Assembly (NCBI GenBank): GCA_937861115.1
Contig: CALMBD010000113.1
Coordinates: forward strand, 1-51,002
Source of the DNA: an uncultured Bacteroidota bacterium
GTDB lineage: Bacteria > Bacteroidota > Bacteroidia > Chitinophagales > Saprospiraceae
Length of the DNA stretch: 51,002 bases
Reading direction: 5' to 3'
The position numbers and the translations under genes are program-made. Positions 9,393 to 19,192 of this stretch are shown in pieces. The notes beneath the pieces were generated by a model. That model ran no database searches. It worked only from the letters and a program-made list of their open reading frames with translations, and had not been told where the DNA came from. Position 1 is the first letter of the stretch. Every line of letters starts with the position of its first letter.

Positions 9393-10661
9393 TTAAATTT
9401 CTTCTCTCTCGATAGGACACGTCATGCAGTGGCTTCCGCCCCTTGCCCGCGACAGTTCGTTCGACGGGATTGTAATGATCGTGTTTTCCACCTTGTCCGG
9501 TGTGATTTTGCCGTTGTCGATATCGCGCAGCAGTTTCTCGGCGCCGATCACTTTGTAGCCGAAATCCTTAAAGGCGCGTTCGGTGACGGGGTTGCGGTCG
9601 TAGGTGACGGCGACACCGGGTTTGAGCGCCACGAGGTTGCAGCCGTCGGTCCATTGCTCGCGCTCCTGGTAGGGGCTTTCGCCGCGGCCGGCCCAGATGA
9701 ATTCCATCTTGGGGTTCACCTCGGCGAGCAGGAAATCGCGCAGGCTGGGATACTCGACGGTCTCGCCATTGGAGCGGTGCACATCCACGTAGGAGCCCAG
9801 ACCTTCCTTTACGATCGGGAAATAACCCACCATATGGTTGTGGTTGATCTGGGTGAATACGGTGTCGATGTGCATGTAGGTGCGTTCGGCAGGTATGTTC
9901 ACCTGCACCACGTTTTTGATGATACCGCGGTCGAACAGGTAATTTTTGATCATCTGGAACGCGTATTCATTGGTGCGCTCCGAGCAGCCGATGAGCAGGT
10001 AGTCCTTGTTCAGCATCATCACGTCGCCGCCCTCTATACTGATCGTCTCGCCTTTTTTGTTGGGCGGAAACTTGTCCACGCGGTTCAGGTTGATGGTCTT
10101 GCCGTCGGCCTTGAGGCGCCTGAAGACGGGGTGGCTGCTGAAAATGAGCCGGGTCAGGAAATTCTCCCGGAAGCGCGCCGTTTTGTTGGCCTTCGTGATG
10201 ATAACGTAGTCTTTTACCGTCACGGCAATGTCGCGGGTAAAGATCAGGTTGGGAATGGGATCGAACAGGATGCGGTCTTCGGGTTCGAGATAGCCGGTAA
10301 TGAGCGTGTCGGCCAGTTGCTCGGGGGACAGGCCTGCCAGGCGCGGGATAAAAGAGTAGGGCAGTTCCTCGAAATCGGTGATCTTGTTGATAACCTCGTA
10401 TTTGCTTTCTTCGTCGCGGGTGCTTTCGGCGAGCAGGTCGCGCACCTCGAGTACATTCTCCTTGCCCAGGAATGCCTTGAGCACGCCTATGAAAATGTCG
10501 TGCTCGTCCTGCATGTTGGGCAGGTGCACGATATCGTCGAACAGGAGTTCGCCGGCCCGTTTCGGGGTAATGCGTGCGATGCCCTCGTCGGGGCGGTGTA
10601 CGACTACTTTTTTTAGTTTTCCAATTTCTGAATCGACGTAAATTCGGCTGTTAGCATCCAT
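9393..10661 (-). CDS. arcA: Arginine deiminase family protein
   Basis: This 422-residue protein has the guanidino-group hydrolase motifs in order: FTRD (after NLIF), IEGGDVMML, HIDTVF and the C-terminal GGSHCMTCPI with catalytic Cys412. This pattern fits arginine deiminase, which converts L-arginine to citrulline and ammonia. No ornithine carbamoyltransferase, carbamate kinase or arginine-ornithine antiporter gene is nearby, so it is not part of a classical arcABCD fermentation operon. It may serve nitrogen supply, ammonia production against acid stress, or citrulline formation. The family also includes relatives acting on other guanidino substrates, so the substrate is inferred. A perfect -7 box lies 53 bp upstream. 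Confidence 0.9.
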   Translation of the reverse strand: MDANSRIYVDSEIGKLKKVVVHRPDEGIARITPKRAGELLFDDIVHLPNMQDEHDIFIGVLKAFLGKENVLEVRDLLAESTRDEESKYEVINKITDFEELPYSFIPRLAGLSPEQLADTLITGYLEPEDRILFDPIPNLIFTRDIAVTVKDYVIITKANKTARFRENFLTRLIFSSHPVFRRLKADGKTINLNRVDKFPPNKKGETISIEGGDVMMLNKDYLLIGCSERTNEYAFQMIKNYLFDRGIIKNVVQVNIPAERTYMHIDTVFTQINHNHMVGYFPIVKEGLGSYVDVHRSNGETVEYPSLRDFLLAEVNPKMEFIWAGRGESPYQEREQWTDGCNLVALKPGVAVTYDRNPVTERAFKDFGYKVIGAEKLLRDIDNGKITPDKVENTIITIPSNELSRARGGSHCMTCPIEREEI

Positions 10662-10714
10662 AATGTGTACCGGAACGGTGTCCTTTGAATGTTTGGTTAA
10701 GGCAAAAAACGGCG

Positions 10715-10722
10715 CAAAAGTA
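10715..10722 (-). promoter_or_regulatory. -7 promoter box of arcA
   Basis: The minus strand reads TACTTTTG, a perfect TAnnTTTG match. Transcription would start near 10710 and give a leader of about 49 nt. Confidence 0.6.
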
Positions 10723-10874
10723 GCAGTAAAAATCGGAGGAATGAAAACTGTATTTGGCGCATTTCGGGATAATGCCGGCGATATTCATTTCACATTGTCC
10801 GGGCGGTAATGACGGTGCATCAGCCTGCCGACTTTCCCGGGAAAAACTTAACACGGGCAATATTAAGTCTGTGT

Positions 10875-10882
10875 TAACTTCG
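10875..10882 (+). promoter_or_regulatory. Possible -7 box of the TonB-dependent receptor gene
   Basis: TAACTTCG differs from TAnnTTTG at one position and lies 46 bp before the receptor ATG, in the 267-bp divergent gap shared with arcA. It is weak evidence. A similar CAACTTCG lies upstream of coaD. Confidence 0.3.
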
Positions 10883-10928
10883 CCATTGAAACCGTTTATC
10901 AATCCATTTTTACACTAAACCAATCGTT

Positions 10929-13900
10929 ATGAAGATTTTTTCCTCCCTGTTGGTGATGCTTTGTATCACCGGTGCAACTGCTCTCTATGGGCAGGTCACC
11001 ACAGCGACCCTGATCGGTCTTATTACGGACTCCAGCGGTGAAGGACTGCCGGGGGTTACGGTCATGGCCACCCACACCCCCTCCGGAACAGGCTATGCTG
11101 TCACCACGCGACCCGATGGGCGCTACACGTTGCCCAACCTGCGCATAGGCGGTCCGTACCAGATCAGGGTTGCCTACACGGGCTTTCAAAGTCAGGAACT
11201 GACACTTCCCGTTTTGCGGCTCGGCGAAAAGTTTGAACAAAATTTCCTGCTCTCCGAATCCAATGCACAACTCGGACAGGTGGAAGTTGTGGAGCGAACC
11301 AATACCCGGGCCAACGGCGCGGGCGGTAGCGTCAGCAGCGAACAGCTGCGCACCCTGCCTACGATTACACGTTCCAGCGCCGACTTTACCCGGCTGGTGC
11401 CGATGTCGGCCGAGGGCGGCAGTTTCGGCGGCCGCAACGACCAGTTCAACAACTACTCGCTCGACGGTACGATTTTCAACAACCCCTTTGGCCTGGATGC
11501 CGCTACTCCGGGCGGACAGGCCGACGCACAGCCTATTTCGCTCGACGCAATCGACCAGATCAACGTGGCCATTGCGCCGTTCGATGTATCACAGGCAGGC
11601 TTTACAGGCGCGGCGATCAATGCCGTGACAAAATCAGGCACCAACAACTTCTCCGGGACAGTATTCGCTTTTTACCGAAACAAAGACATGATCGGCACCA
11701 AGGTGCGCGACCAGGAAGTATTCCGCGGCGACTTGCGTCAATTACAGACAGGCTTCAGTTTCGGCGGACCAATCATTCGCGATAAACTGTTCTTTTTTGC
11801 CAACCTCGAAATCGAACGCCGCTCCGACCTCGGCTCCAACTTCGTCGCCAACCGCGGCACAGGCGCCTCGAACGAATCGCGGGTGCTGGCTTCCGACCTC
11901 GACCTGGTATCCGATCTGTTGTTTCAGCGCTATGGATATGAAACCGGTCCTTATGAGAATTACAAGCACAACACCAACAACCAGAAAGGTCTGATCAAAA
12001 TCGACTGGAATATCAACGCCGTACATAAACTGACCGTAACAGGCAATTTCCTCGACGCCTTTCGCGAAAAACCGGCACACCCTTCCGCCATCGGTCGCCG
12101 CGGCCCTGATGCTACCACCCTCCAGTTTTACAATTCAGGCTACCGCATCAACAATAAACTTTATTCCGGTATCGCAGAGTTGAAATCCCTTTTCGGAAAC
12201 AAATACGCGAACAAACTGCAAGTCGGATTTTCCGCTTTCCGGGATACCCGCGACCCGTTCTCCAAACCATTTCCCGTCCTGAATATCGCCCAGGACGGCG
12301 ATCGTTACATCATCGCCGGACATGAGCCATTCTCCATACACAACGTACTGGATCAGAACGTTTACCAGATCAACGACAACTTCAATATTTACGCCGGCAA
12401 GCACAATATCACGCTGGGAACCAGTCTGGAGCGTTTCGATTTCAATAACTCCTTCAACCTCACGGGCTATGGCTTCCGGGTGTTTGATATTCCGGGTGTC
12501 GATATCGATACTTTTGCCCAATGGATCAATTCGGGTGGACTGGATGCCGAGGTGCAAGGCGCCCGCGATGCTTTCGACGCCAACAACGCCAATAACTCCT
12601 GGGCGCTGGCCGAAACCAATCTCGGGCAGTTTGCCCTGTATGCCCAGGACGAATGGGCGCTTACGCCAAAATTTAACCTGACGGTAGGCTTGCGCATGGA
12701 TATGCCGCTGTACTTCGATACCAAAAAGAAAATCGAGGAAAATATCGCCCGGAAAGGCGGTTTGCTGGCTGATGGCGGCACTTATGCTCCCGATATTGAA
12801 TACTACGATGAAAATGGCAATCCGGTCATGTTCGACCATACCGTACTGCCCAAGCAGACGCCGCTCATCTCGCCGCGTGTAGGTTTCAACTACGACATAG
12901 CAGGCAACCGTTCCAGAATTCTGCGCGGCGGCTCCGGGCTTTTCTCCGGCCGTTTCCCCTTTGTGTGGATCGGTAACCAGGTGGCCAATCCGGACTTTTT
13001 CTTTTACTGTGTGACCGATCCCGATTTCAAGTTTCCCCAGGTTTGGCGCACGAACATTGGCTACGACCACAAACTCGGCAACAACTGGACCGCCACCGTC
13101 GATCTGCTTTACACAAAAACCATCAACGACATGATGGTGCGCAATTTCGGCCTCCGGAAACCCACTGGCCGCCTGACCGGCCCCGATGGCCGTCCGATTT
13201 ACCTGGCCGGCGACCGTGCACTGGTGTTTGGCGGACCGACGAATGCCTATGTTTTCACCAATGTAAACAAAGGACACGAGTTCAATGCTTCATTTCAGGT
13301 GACCAAGACCTGGTCCGACGGGTCTTCCCTGATGATGGGTTACAACTACCTGGATGCCAGAGATGCCGCCTCCATCGACGCCGAAATATCATCGGACGCC
13401 TACGACCGCAATCCCGCAAACATCCAGAATACGAATACACCCGAACTGGCGCCTTCCCTGTACGGCAACAAACACCGTTTTGTAGGGGCATTCAGCAAAC
13501 GATTCCGGTACGGCAGTTTTGGCACCACCATTTCATTGTTCAGCGAGTACGTACAGGGCGGACGGTTTAGTTATACCTATGCCGGCGATATCAACAACGA
13601 CGGCTCGGGCCTGAATGACCTGTTGTATATCCCAACAGATGCCGAGATCGGGCAAATGAACTTCAGCGGAGATGCCGCCGCCCAGAATATTCAACGCGAA
13701 GCGCTGAAATGGTACATTGCACAGGACAATTACCTGCGCAACAACCGCGGCCGGTATGCCGAGAAGTATGGAGCGCTCAGCCCCTGGTACAGTCGCTGGG
13801 ACATGCGTATCCTTCAGGACTATTCCCTGCCGAACAAAAATATGATCCAGTTGAGCATCGATATCCTCAATGTGGGCAACCTGCTTAATTCCGACTGGGG

Positions 13901-14069
13901 CGTGCGCCAATACGCAACCTACACCGGTCTGGTGCAACCGCTGGCGGTTACGGTCGATAACACCGTACCGACCTATACGTTCGATACCACGCCGCGTACG
14001 ACCTTCTTTAACGATTTCAGCCTGGCGTCGCGCTGGCAATTACAGGTCGGTCTGCGCTATTCCTTCTGA
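10929..14069 (+). CDS. Oar-like TonB-dependent outer-membrane receptor
   Basis: This 1046-residue protein starts with a signal peptide (MKIFSSLLVMLCITGATALYGQ). A carboxypeptidase-regulatory-like beta-sandwich follows at about residues 24-105 (TLIGLITDSSGEGLPGVTV, PDGRYTLPNLRIGGPY). Next comes a plug domain (about 110-235, with LRTLPTITRSSADFTRLVP and NDQFNNYSLDGTIFNNPFGL), and then a 22-strand-type barrel ending in QLQVGLRYSF, with the terminal Phe usual for outer-membrane barrels. The plug sequence and the VTKSGTNNFSGTVFAFYRN segment resemble Oar proteins. The substrate is unknown and no SusD partner is encoded next to it, so it is not a normal polysaccharide-utilisation pair. A strong terminator follows directly, so it is a single-gene unit. 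Confidence 0.92.
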   Translation: MKIFSSLLVMLCITGATALYGQVTTATLIGLITDSSGEGLPGVTVMATHTPSGTGYAVTTRPDGRYTLPNLRIGGPYQIRVAYTGFQSQELTLPVLRLGEKFEQNFLLSESNAQLGQVEVVERTNTRANGAGGSVSSEQLRTLPTITRSSADFTRLVPMSAEGGSFGGRNDQFNNYSLDGTIFNNPFGLDAATPGGQADAQPISLDAIDQINVAIAPFDVSQAGFTGAAINAVTKSGTNNFSGTVFAFYRNKDMIGTKVRDQEVFRGDLRQLQTGFSFGGPIIRDKLFFFANLEIERRSDLGSNFVANRGTGASNESRVLASDLDLVSDLLFQRYGYETGPYENYKHNTNNQKGLIKIDWNINAVHKLTVTGNFLDAFREKPAHPSAIGRRGPDATTLQFYNSGYRINNKLYSGIAELKSLFGNKYANKLQVGFSAFRDTRDPFSKPFPVLNIAQDGDRYIIAGHEPFSIHNVLDQNVYQINDNFNIYAGKHNITLGTSLERFDFNNSFNLTGYGFRVFDIPGVDIDTFAQWINSGGLDAEVQGARDAFDANNANNSWALAETNLGQFALYAQDEWALTPKFNLTVGLRMDMPLYFDTKKKIEENIARKGGLLADGGTYAPDIEYYDENGNPVMFDHTVLPKQTPLISPRVGFNYDIAGNRSRILRGGSGLFSGRFPFVWIGNQVANPDFFFYCVTDPDFKFPQVWRTNIGYDHKLGNNWTATVDLLYTKTINDMMVRNFGLRKPTGRLTGPDGRPIYLAGDRALVFGGPTNAYVFTNVNKGHEFNASFQVTKTWSDGSSLMMGYNYLDARDAASIDAEISSDAYDRNPANIQNTNTPELAPSLYGNKHRFVGAFSKRFRYGSFGTTISLFSEYVQGGRFSYTYAGDINNDGSGLNDLLYIPTDAEIGQMNFSGDAAAQNIQREALKWYIAQDNYLRNNRGRYAEKYGALSPWYSRWDMRILQDYSLPNKNMIQLSIDILNVGNLLNSDWGVRQYATYTGLVQPLAVTVDNTVPTYTFDTTPRTTFFNDFSLASRWQLQVGLRYSF

Positions 14070-14098
14070 GCACGGTGAAGATAAGCGTATAGAAACCG

Positions 14099-14161
14099 GA
14101 GGGTGTTTCGCAAGCCTGTCAGCCATGAAGCCTGACAGACTTGCGAGGCGCCCTCTTTTTT
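14099..14161 (+). terminator. Strong intrinsic terminator after the TonB-dependent receptor gene
   Basis: A long stem starts with GAGGGTGTTTCGCAAGCCTG (14099 on) and returns with GACAGACTTGCGAGGCGCCC up to 14155, with a few GU pairs or mismatches. It is followed by seven T (14155-14161). It insulates the act operon from the receptor gene. Confidence 0.85.
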
Positions 14162-14210
14162 ATGTATCTGAAAAATTATGCGCGCTTCTTGCAATCGTCC
14201 ATTCCTTGTC

Positions 14211-14218
14211 TACCTTTG
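14211..14218 (+). promoter_or_regulatory. Distal -7 box upstream of the act operon
   Basis: TACCTTTG is a perfect TAnnTTTG match about 200 bp before actA. A near-match AACCTTTG follows at 14243-14250. The 346-bp gap 14070-14415 otherwise holds only the terminator, a second promoter candidate and no gene that I can see. Confidence 0.5.
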
Positions 14219-14307
14219 CGCCACAATTTTTAACGGTTCATTAACCTTTGAAATACAATGCGTCTGTTTAGAGTTCATCTAAATAGGACACAATCTTGAC
14301 ACTACGC

Positions 14308-14337
14308 TTTGAGGAAATGGACGCGTTGGTAATTTTG
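14308..14337 (+). promoter_or_regulatory. Proximal promoter candidate of the act operon
   Basis: TTTG at 14308-14311 and TAATTTTG at 14330-14337 are spaced by 18 bp and match the -33/-7 arrangement known from Bacteroidota. The -7 box lies 78 bp before the actA ATG. Confidence 0.5.
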
Positions 14338-14415
14338 CGCAGTTAATGGCATGACACAGATCACCCCGGAAAGCCGCCAGATCAGACATTTGAAATTACA
14401 ACTACACATTCCGAT

Positions 14416-15816
14416 ATGTTGCTGAAACGCATTTGTTGGGTTTTCACGCTCCTTTTTGCAGCCACGCTCGTCCTTCGGGCGGCCCCCACGGTAGAAGAAG
14501 GCAAGAACCTTTTCATCGCTAACTGCGCCTCCTGTCATAACAAAAACATGAAGGATAACCTCACCGGTCCGGCACTGGGTGGGGTAGAAGAGCGCTGGGC
14601 TGAATTTCCACGTAAAGACCTGTACGCCTGGATTCGCAATTCCCAGGCGCTTATTGCTGCAGGTCACCCCCGCGCCAACGAACTGTGGGCGAAGTGGAAA
14701 CCAACCCTCATGAACAACTTTCCGGGTCTGACCGACGAGCAGATTGAGAGTACGCTGCTGTACATCAACAATGTGGCGACCGCACCGCCTCCGGGTGCCG
14801 CAACTACGGCAGGTGCCCCCGGCGACGGCGGCAAGCCCGAAAGCAGCACACCCTGGATGTTCATCGGCCTGACGGTGATCCTCGGTCTGTTGGCCTTCGC
14901 GCTCATGCGCATCATCAACAACCTTGGCAACATCACCCGCGTTCAGGCCGGACAGGCGCCCATCCAGAAAACACTGGTACAAACGCTGACCAGCAAAGGC
15001 GCTATCGCCTTCATGGTATTTGCGGTCACGCTTATTTTCGGCTACAAAACGGTGGACAACGCTACCAAAATGGGTCGCGAACAGGGCTACGAGCCCGACC
15101 AGCCGATTGCCTTCAGCCACAAACTGCACGCCGGCACCAACAAGATCGACTGCCAGTACTGCCACGACTCGGCGCGACGCTCGAAACATTCCTCGATTCC
15201 GGGCACCAATACTTGTATGAACTGCCACTCCGCAGTGAAGAAAGGATCCAAAAGCGGCACCTCCGAGATCACCAAGATATTTGCCTCTATCGGTTTCGAT
15301 CCGATTCAGAGCAAATACATTCCCGACTACGAAAACTGGAGCGACAAACAGATCGAAGAACTGTACAAAAAATGGATCGGTCAGGAATACATGGCCGCCA
15401 ACAGCCTCACCGCTATGGACGACAACGGCCGTATGACCGTTGAAAACGAATGGGAAGGCATCGTGAAGGCGCTCAAGAACGACCTGAACGGCAAAATACA
15501 GGGCCCGATCGAATGGACCCGTATCCACAACCTGCCCGACCACGTGTATTTCAACCACTCCCAGCACGTCTCCGTCGGCCAGATCGCCTGCCAGAAGTGC
15601 CACGGTCCTGTTGAAACGATGGACGTCGTGTACCAGTACTCTACCCTCGGTATGGGCTGGTGTATCAACTGCCACCGCGAAACAGAGGTCAAATTTGCCG
15701 ATAACGCTTACTACGAACAGTACGAGCGTTACCACAAGGAACTCAAATCCGGCAAGCGCGATAAAGTCACCGTTGAAGATATCGGCGGCCTTGAATGCCA
15801 GAAATGCCACTATTAA
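14416..15816 (+). CDS. actA: Alternative complex III multihaem cytochrome c subunit ActA (six CXXCH)
   Basis: This 466-residue protein has an N-terminal signal and a monohaem cytochrome c domain (CASCH at residues 37-41, ending near TDEQIESTLLYIN). A Pro/Ala/Gly linker and two hydrophobic segments (about 152-175 and 195-212) follow. The C-terminal part has five further haem motifs: CQYCH (246-250), CMNCH (267-271), CQKCH (392-396), CINCH (416-420) and CQKCH at the very end (461-465). ActA is the electron-transfer subunit of alternative complex III, which oxidises menaquinol and passes electrons to cytochrome c or directly to the oxidase. The Rhodothermus marinus ActA is described as pentahaem, so the N-terminal haem domain counts as an extra here. 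First gene of actABCDEF. Confidence 0.92.
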   Translation: MLLKRICWVFTLLFAATLVLRAAPTVEEGKNLFIANCASCHNKNMKDNLTGPALGGVEERWAEFPRKDLYAWIRNSQALIAAGHPRANELWAKWKPTLMNNFPGLTDEQIESTLLYINNVATAPPPGAATTAGAPGDGGKPESSTPWMFIGLTVILGLLAFALMRIINNLGNITRVQAGQAPIQKTLVQTLTSKGAIAFMVFAVTLIFGYKTVDNATKMGREQGYEPDQPIAFSHKLHAGTNKIDCQYCHDSARRSKHSSIPGTNTCMNCHSAVKKGSKSGTSEITKIFASIGFDPIQSKYIPDYENWSDKQIEELYKKWIGQEYMAANSLTAMDDNGRMTVENEWEGIVKALKNDLNGKIQGPIEWTRIHNLPDHVYFNHSQHVSVGQIACQKCHGPVETMDVVYQYSTLGMGWCINCHRETEVKFADNAYYEQYERYHKELKSGKRDKVTVEDIGGLECQKCHY

Positions 15817-15826
15817 TAGCGATGCG

Positions 15827-15958
<132 letters not shown>

Positions 15959-15965
15959 AAAATAT

Positions 15966-18900
15966 ATGCACCACGACAACGGTATTTGGGTCAGCACTGA
16001 AGATTTGACGCGGGACGAGTCTTTCCTGCAATCGGCTGATAAAGAGTTTTCTATTGAGAACATTGACCAAACCGACGGTCAATGGGAAACCAACCGCCGC
16101 GATTTCCTTAAATTGCTTGGTTTCGGTCTCGGCGCGGCCACCATTGCCGCCTCCTGCGAGATCCCGGTCAAAAAAGCCATTCCGTACGTCACCAAACCGG
16201 ATGAAATCGTTCCGGGTGTGGCCAACTACTTTGCCTCTTCATTCGTACAGGGCGGCGATTACTGCGCCGTGCTGGTGAAAACACGTGAAGGCCGCCCGAT
16301 CAAGATCGAAGGCAACAGCCTGAGCAGCGTGACCAAAGGCGGTACAAGCGCCCGCGCGCAGGCTGCCGTGCTGAGCCTGTACGACAATCGCCGCATCCAG
16401 CACGCCGGTGCGGTAAAGGAAGGCAATGTGACCAAGCAGGAGTGGAGCGCCCTCGACCGCGAGGTGAAAGCCAAACTTGCTGCAGGTGGTACGGTCCGCC
16501 TCATCACCAATACCATCATCAGCCCGACGGCAAAAAAAGCCCTCGCAGAATTCACGACTAAATACCCGAACAGCCGTGTGGTGACCTACGACCCCGTGTC
16601 GCATGCCGCCTTGCTGGCCGCTAACCAACAGTGTTTCGGCGCCCGCGTCGTTCCGGACTACAAATTCGGCGATGCGGAAGTGATCGTGTCCTTTGGGGCA
16701 GATTTTCTCGGTACCTGGATCAGCCCGGTCGAATACGCCCGCGCCTATGCCAGCCGCCGAAAAGTCGCCAGTGCCAAAGGCGCCAGCATGTCGCGCCACT
16801 ACCAGGTGGAAAGCCACATGTCGCTCACAGGCTCCAATGCAGACAACCGCATTCTGGTTAAACCGAGCGAACAGGGCGCAGCCATCGTGGCGCTGTACAA
16901 CGAACTGACCGGCAACAGCGGCGGACCCAAACTCAGCGACGCCAAGGCTGCTTCCGCCATCAAAAAAATGGCCCTCAACCTGGCCGACCACAAAGGCAAA
17001 TCGATTGTGGTGTGTGGCTCCAACAACATCATGGAGCAGGTGTATGTCAATAAAATCAATGACCTGCTGGGTAATATCAACGCCACGATCGACTTCAGTG
17101 CCGCTTCGATGCAGCGCCAGGGCGACGAACGCGATATGATGCGTCTTATTGATGAGATGAATGCCGGCCAGGTGGCAACAGTTATCGTATGGGGCGCCAA
17201 TCCCGCCTACGAATTGCCCAATGCCGCCAAATTCAAAGAGGCCTTTGCAAAAGTCGGCACCCGTATCTCTTTCTCCGGTATCATGGACGAGACGACGGCA
17301 CTGTGCACCCATTCGGCTCCTGCACACCATATGCTCGAATCCTGGGGCGATGCCGAACCCAAAGCGGGCCACCTCAGCCTTATTCAGCCAACCATTGCAC
17401 CGTTGTTCAATACCCGCCAGGCAGAACACAGCCTGCTCGAATGGGCCGACAGCGCAAACCTTAACCGCCAGGACGAACAACCTTACTACCAATACCTGAA
17501 GGCGCACTGGACGAGTGAAGTATTCGGCCGTCAGACCAGATACAGCACACCCGATGCCTTCTGGGATATGAGCCTGCACGATGGTGTGCTCGATATTCCT
17601 GCCACAAGCGTTGCGGCGACCATGAACGAGGTGTCGCTTAACCCGGATGCCGTTTCCAAACCATCCGGTACGGAACTGGAGATTTCCTTCTACGAAACGG
17701 TCAACATCGGCGGCGGCCAGTACGCGCACAACCCCTGGTTGCAGGAAATGCCCGATCCGGTGACACGTACCGTTTGGGGCAACTACCTCAGCATCCCGGT
17801 TGAGTGGGACGGCGTCAATGAGATCAATGGCTGGAAAGGCCTCAACGACGGCGATAATGTCGATGTGGAAATCAACGGCCAAAAACTAACCTGCACCGTT
17901 GTGCGCACCTTTGGCCAGATGCCCGGCACTGTCGCCATCGCCCTCGGCGGCGGCCGCGAATCGGGTGGCTGCGGCGTCGGTTTCGGTGTCAATGTGAACC
18001 CCTGGCTTCCGGTAGAAGGCGGCCTGATCCAGTATTTTGCAAAAGATGTCAAGATATCCGATAAAGTAGGTGTCGACAAACAGTTTGCCTGTGTTCAGCA
18101 CCACCACACCATGGGTGTGCAGGATATCGGCAAGGAAGAGGGTACCAAAATCAACGTCGATGAAAAATCTCTCGGCTGGAAAGGTTTTCAGGGCGCCCTC
18201 ACCGATCGCTCCATCATTTTTCATGCAAACGTCAACGACCTGGCCAAGTTTGACAAAGAGATGGAGGAGTTCCACGAAGAATCTGCACACCTCAATGCCC
18301 AGACGCTCTACCCCGATACCGGCGCGTATTTCGGAACGGGCATGAAATGGGGCATGTATGTCGATATGAATGCCTGTGTAGGCTGCGGCGCCTGCCAGGT
18401 AGCCTGCGTGAGCGAAAACAATGTACCTGTTGTCGGTAAAGGGGAAGTGCACCGCCACCACGAAATGACCTGGCTGCGCATCGACCGATATTTCTACGGC
18501 GATCTGGAAAACCCGAAAGTGGTGTACCAGCCCCTGATGTGCCAGCACTGCGACAACGCACCGTGCGAAAACGTATGCCCGGTGGCAGCGACCAACCACT
18601 CGATGGAAGGTATTAACCAGATGGCCTACAACCGTTGCATCGGCACGCGCTACTGCGCCAACAACTGTCCGTTCAAGGTTCGCCGCTTCAACTGGCTCGA
18701 CTACACCACGGCCGATGTATGGCCGGCCAACGAAGAGCGCGTGTTCCATGCCGAAGGCGACGAACTGCCCTTCTATGCCGACAACCTCGTGCGCATGGTG
18801 CTGAACCCCGACGTAACGATCCGCTCGCGTGGTGTGATTGAAAAGTGCACGTTCTGCATTCAGCGCATCCAGGAGGGCAAACTCACGGCCAAACGCGAAA

Positions 18901-19121
18901 GCCGCGCCATCATGGACAACGATGTGCGCACGGCCTGCCAGACCGCCTGCCCGACCGGTGCGATCATATTCGGCAACCTCAACAACCCCGACAGCGAAGT
19001 CAGCAAAATGACCAAAGCCGCCGGAGCCATGGCTTATAAAGTACTGGAGGAAATTAACGTACGCCCTGCGGTGAATTACTCCGTGAAAATTACAAACAGT
19101 AACGAAGAACTCTATTCTTGA
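15966..19121 (+). CDS. actB: Alternative complex III iron-sulfur subunit ActB (molybdopterin-like domain fused to ferredoxin domain)
   Basis: This 1051-residue protein has a Tat-type signal with the twin arginine motif RRDFLK at residues 44-49, then a long domain resembling molybdopterin oxidoreductases (about 75-770). In complex III homologues this domain holds no cofactor. The C-terminal domain (about 790-1035) has four cysteine clusters: C804-x2-C807-x2-C810-x3-C814; CQHCDNAPCENVCP; CIGTRYCANNCP; and CTFCIQR followed by ACQTACPTGA. This fits three 4Fe-4S clusters and one 3Fe-4S cluster, as in ActB. The twin-arginine signal lies after about 43 residues, which is long but usual for this subunit. 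It works on the periplasmic side, passing electrons toward ActA. Heptamer repeats flank it on both sides. Confidence 0.94.
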   Translation: MHHDNGIWVSTEDLTRDESFLQSADKEFSIENIDQTDGQWETNRRDFLKLLGFGLGAATIAASCEIPVKKAIPYVTKPDEIVPGVANYFASSFVQGGDYCAVLVKTREGRPIKIEGNSLSSVTKGGTSARAQAAVLSLYDNRRIQHAGAVKEGNVTKQEWSALDREVKAKLAAGGTVRLITNTIISPTAKKALAEFTTKYPNSRVVTYDPVSHAALLAANQQCFGARVVPDYKFGDAEVIVSFGADFLGTWISPVEYARAYASRRKVASAKGASMSRHYQVESHMSLTGSNADNRILVKPSEQGAAIVALYNELTGNSGGPKLSDAKAASAIKKMALNLADHKGKSIVVCGSNNIMEQVYVNKINDLLGNINATIDFSAASMQRQGDERDMMRLIDEMNAGQVATVIVWGANPAYELPNAAKFKEAFAKVGTRISFSGIMDETTALCTHSAPAHHMLESWGDAEPKAGHLSLIQPTIAPLFNTRQAEHSLLEWADSANLNRQDEQPYYQYLKAHWTSEVFGRQTRYSTPDAFWDMSLHDGVLDIPATSVAATMNEVSLNPDAVSKPSGTELEISFYETVNIGGGQYAHNPWLQEMPDPVTRTVWGNYLSIPVEWDGVNEINGWKGLNDGDNVDVEINGQKLTCTVVRTFGQMPGTVAIALGGGRESGGCGVGFGVNVNPWLPVEGGLIQYFAKDVKISDKVGVDKQFACVQHHHTMGVQDIGKEEGTKINVDEKSLGWKGFQGALTDRSIIFHANVNDLAKFDKEMEEFHEESAHLNAQTLYPDTGAYFGTGMKWGMYVDMNACVGCGACQVACVSENNVPVVGKGEVHRHHEMTWLRIDRYFYGDLENPKVVYQPLMCQHCDNAPCENVCPVAATNHSMEGINQMAYNRCIGTRYCANNCPFKVRRFNWLDYTTADVWPANEERVFHAEGDELPFYADNLVRMVLNPDVTIRSRGVIEKCTFCIQRIQEGKLTAKRESRAIMDNDVRTACQTACPTGAIIFGNLNNPDSEVSKMTKAAGAMAYKVLEEINVRPAVNYSVKITNSNEELYS

Positions 19122-19182
19122 ATGATAAATGATAAATGATGAATGGTTATCGCACCAAATTCATCATTCATCATTCATAATT
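19121..19182. repeat. Inverted heptamer repeat between actB and actC
   Basis: The left arm (19121-19144) is built of AATGATA and AATGATG units, and the right arm (19159-19182) of TTCATCA units. They pair over 24 bp with about four mismatches. The last base of the actB stop codon is the first base of the repeat. It could form a hairpin inside the act mRNA. Confidence 0.7.
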
Positions 19183-19192
19183 TAAAAAAATT

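Noticed and set aside
12135-13277. A 380-codon open frame antisense to the TonB-dependent receptor gene
   Set aside because: The receptor frame runs uninterrupted with barrel features on both sides, and the antisense product has no domain.
14302-15810. A 502-codon open frame antisense to actA
   Set aside because: The + strand carries six CXXCH motifs of a known family. The antisense product has no family features and starts in the middle of the 3' end of actA.
16239-17882. A 547-codon open frame antisense to actB
   Set aside because: It is the mirror of the well-supported ActB gene. The length comes from high GC content at the third codon position, not from coding.
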